From CAZGTQ01 sp964528575 (GTDB lineage: Bacteria > Planctomycetota > UBA1135 > GCA-002686595): a stretch of 40,016 nt of DNA. This document shows, one piece after another, positions 39,215-40,016 of the stretch. The notes under the pieces are model-generated. The model had not been told where the DNA came from. It searched no databases and saw only the letters and a program-made list of their open reading frames with translations. Position 1 is the first letter of the stretch. The number at the start of each line of letters is the position of its first letter. Location of the stretch: the NCBI GenBank assembly GCA_964528575.1, contig CAZGTQ010000003.1:1-40016 (forward strand), read 5' to 3'. Made by a program: the position numbers and the translations under genes.

Positions 39215-39245
39215 CCAGAACAGCGATCCAGCCAGGAACAGCGAT
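39213..39245 (+). repeat. Imperfect 17-bp tandem duplication before the lipocytochrome gene
   Basis: AGCCAGAACAGCGAT (39213-39227) and AGCCAGGAACAGCGAT (39230-39245), the second running into ATG 39244. Only the second copy contains AGGA, the likely ribosome-binding site. The first copy begins within the metallophosphatase TAG stop. Confidence 0.85.
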
Positions 39246-39924
39246 GAAACACCGTACCCGATCCGTCGCCGCCGCCCTGGTCGCCGGCGGCCTCCTCGTC
39301 GTCGCATGCGCCGGCTCCCCCGCCAAGGAGCGCGGCAACAGCGTCGCCCCCGTGGAGCCGCTCCGCGCCGAGCTGTGCGACGGCGAGACCGTGATCGAGC
39401 TCGAGTCCGCGCCGAAGACGCGCGCGGAGGGCCAGGCCGTCGCGAACGCGATGATGGCCGCCTGGAGCACGAAGAACCCCGACGAGGACTGGGAGCAAGA
39501 CGTCCGCTCCCGGCACTGGATCGCCCCGTCGCACGACAACGCCGACGTGCTGCGCGACGGCCAGGGCGAGGGCCACAGCGGCCGCGCGTGGGACGCGCGC
39601 GACCTGCTCGTCTGGAAGACCGAGACCGAGCGCATGGTCGTCGAAGGAGCGCGCATCTTCCACTCGTCCGACGAGCTCGGCAGCACGATCGCCGTGTCGT
39701 GCGACATGTGCCACCCCGACGCCGCGAACACGCACCCCGAGACGTACCCGAAGTACCAGACGCAGATCGGCGAAGCCGTGCTGCTGCGCGACATGATCAA
39801 CTGGTGCCTCGAGCACCCGGTGCGCGCCGAGCTGATGGCCGAGGACGACCCGCGCATGCGCGCGCTCGAGGCCTACATCTACGCGCAGCGGATCGGCACG
39901 CCGCTCGCGTACGGCAAGCACTAG
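39244..39924 (+). CDS. SoxA/TsdA-like mono-haem c lipoprotein
   Basis: A 226-residue lipoprotein: signal peptide with lipobox LVVAC (Cys22) and an exposed linker (AGSPAKERGNS). The haem site is CDMCH at 153-157 (VSCDMCHPDAANTHPETYPKYQ), followed by EAVLLRDMINWCLEHPVRAELMAEDDPRMRALEAYIY. The C-terminal arrangement, with a conserved Cys in INWC and an Ala-Leu-Glu-Ala-Tyr helix, resembles SoxA/TsdA-type sulfur cytochromes. It may donate electrons to the cytochrome c peroxidase from the membrane surface. The gene is last of the operon; a terminator-like hairpin follows 16 bases after the stop. Confidence 0.83.
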   Translation: MKHRTRSVAAALVAGGLLVVACAGSPAKERGNSVAPVEPLRAELCDGETVIELESAPKTRAEGQAVANAMMAAWSTKNPDEDWEQDVRSRHWIAPSHDNADVLRDGQGEGHSGRAWDARDLLVWKTETERMVVEGARIFHSSDELGSTIAVSCDMCHPDAANTHPETYPKYQTQIGEAVLLRDMINWCLEHPVRAELMAEDDPRMRALEAYIYAQRIGTPLAYGKH

Positions 39925-39940
39925 GCGATACGGCGATACG
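39925..39940 (+). repeat. 8-bp tandem duplication after the cytochrome gene
   Basis: GCGATACG at 39925-39932 and 39933-39940, immediately after the stop codon at 39922-39924. Confidence 0.9.
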
Positions 39941-39957
39941 GTGTCGCACACCTTGTT
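39940..39957 (+). terminator. Probable terminator of the peroxidase operon
   Basis: GGTGT-CGC-ACACC (39940-39952) forms a 5-bp stem followed by TTGTT. It is short but well placed. Its core, GGTG..GCACACC, also resembles the inner part of the 57-bp palindrome that follows. Confidence 0.5.
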
Positions 39958-39959
39958 GT

Positions 39960-40016
39960 CGTTCAGCGACAGGGAGGTGCCAGGTGCGGCACCTGGCACC
40001 TCCCTGTCGCTGAACG
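39960..40016. repeat. Perfect 57-bp palindrome at the window end, REP-like
   Basis: Two 28-base arms, 39960-39987 and 39989-40016, are perfect reverse complements around a single base, G39988. The outer parts read CGTTCAGCGACAGGGAGG and its complement; the inner part is a nested GGTGCCAGGTGC/GCACCTGGCACC. The right arm ends exactly at the window edge, so the element could extend further. No mismatch is present. It resembles REP/RAYT-associated or miniature mobile-element palindromes. Confidence 0.95.

Overview
The window is very GC-rich bacterial DNA with dense genes on both strands. Gene content suggests Planctomycetota, of the high-GC marine type: a formylglycine-generating-enzyme-like (SUMF1) protein with the phrase FFLSKYEMTQGQW, a Ser/Thr kinase with TPRs, several lipoproteins, a collagen-like surface protein, a kelch protein, a GT87 transferase and a sulfatase-fold lipoprotein. 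This placement is an inference from family content. No rRNA, tRNA, CRISPR array, insertion sequence or phage gene was seen.

Layout. 1-1.8 kb: 3' end of a zinc metallopeptidase and an N-terminally short SUMF1-like protein. 1.8-6.0 kb (minus): a TPR/alpha-beta-hydrolase-like exported protein behind the complete proton-translocating transhydrogenase operon pntAa-pntAb-pntB, whose genes overlap at their stop/start codons. 6.1-9.1 kb: an unknown protein divergent from a Ser/Thr kinase-TPR protein. 9.3-13.4 kb: an O-antigen-ligase-like membrane protein with a six-copy 18-bp in-frame minisatellite, then a kelch lipoprotein. 13.7-18.5 kb: nitroreductase, a DnaQ-like/WYL protein with a ruined exonuclease site, typA/bipA and a GT87 glycosyltransferase. 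18.5-21.3 kb (minus): an IPT/TIG exported protein and a collagen-like protein. 21.5-27.6 kb: sulfatase-fold lipoprotein, TPR lipoprotein, M14 carboxypeptidase and DPP-IV-like S9 peptidase. 27.6-30.0 kb (minus): a DUF2167 protein and a membrane/zinc-ribbon protein. 30.2-35.3 kb: SDR reductase, a 73-residue membrane protein, a RegB/RegA redox two-component pair, and a Nudix/aminotransferase pair overlapping by GTGA. 35.5-39.9 kb: an RRM protein, then a PerR-like Fur regulator divergent from a three-gene exported operon (di-haem cytochrome c peroxidase, Tat metallophosphatase, SoxA/TsdA-like lipocytochrome c). The window ends in a perfect 57-bp palindrome.

How genes work together. Two redox themes stand out. 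The PerR-like gene and the peroxidase operon share a 159-bp control region holding a perfect 7-5-7 inverted repeat between two oppositely oriented promoters with the same -10 sequence, which looks like a self-contained peroxide response unit. The RegBA pair keeps the quinone motif GGVANPF and the redox cysteine position, and a perfect match to the RegR/ActR box lies just downstream.

A second pattern is transcriptional. Eight genes have a -10-like hexamer (mostly TAnnnT) 6-10 nt before the start codon. Seven of these have no Shine-Dalgarno sequence at the chosen start, and the eighth (the sulfatase-fold gene) has one only for an alternative upstream start. This suggests common leaderless or near-leaderless mRNAs. 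Short tandem duplications sit at several gene boundaries and in three cases duplicate or nearly duplicate the ribosome-binding leader.
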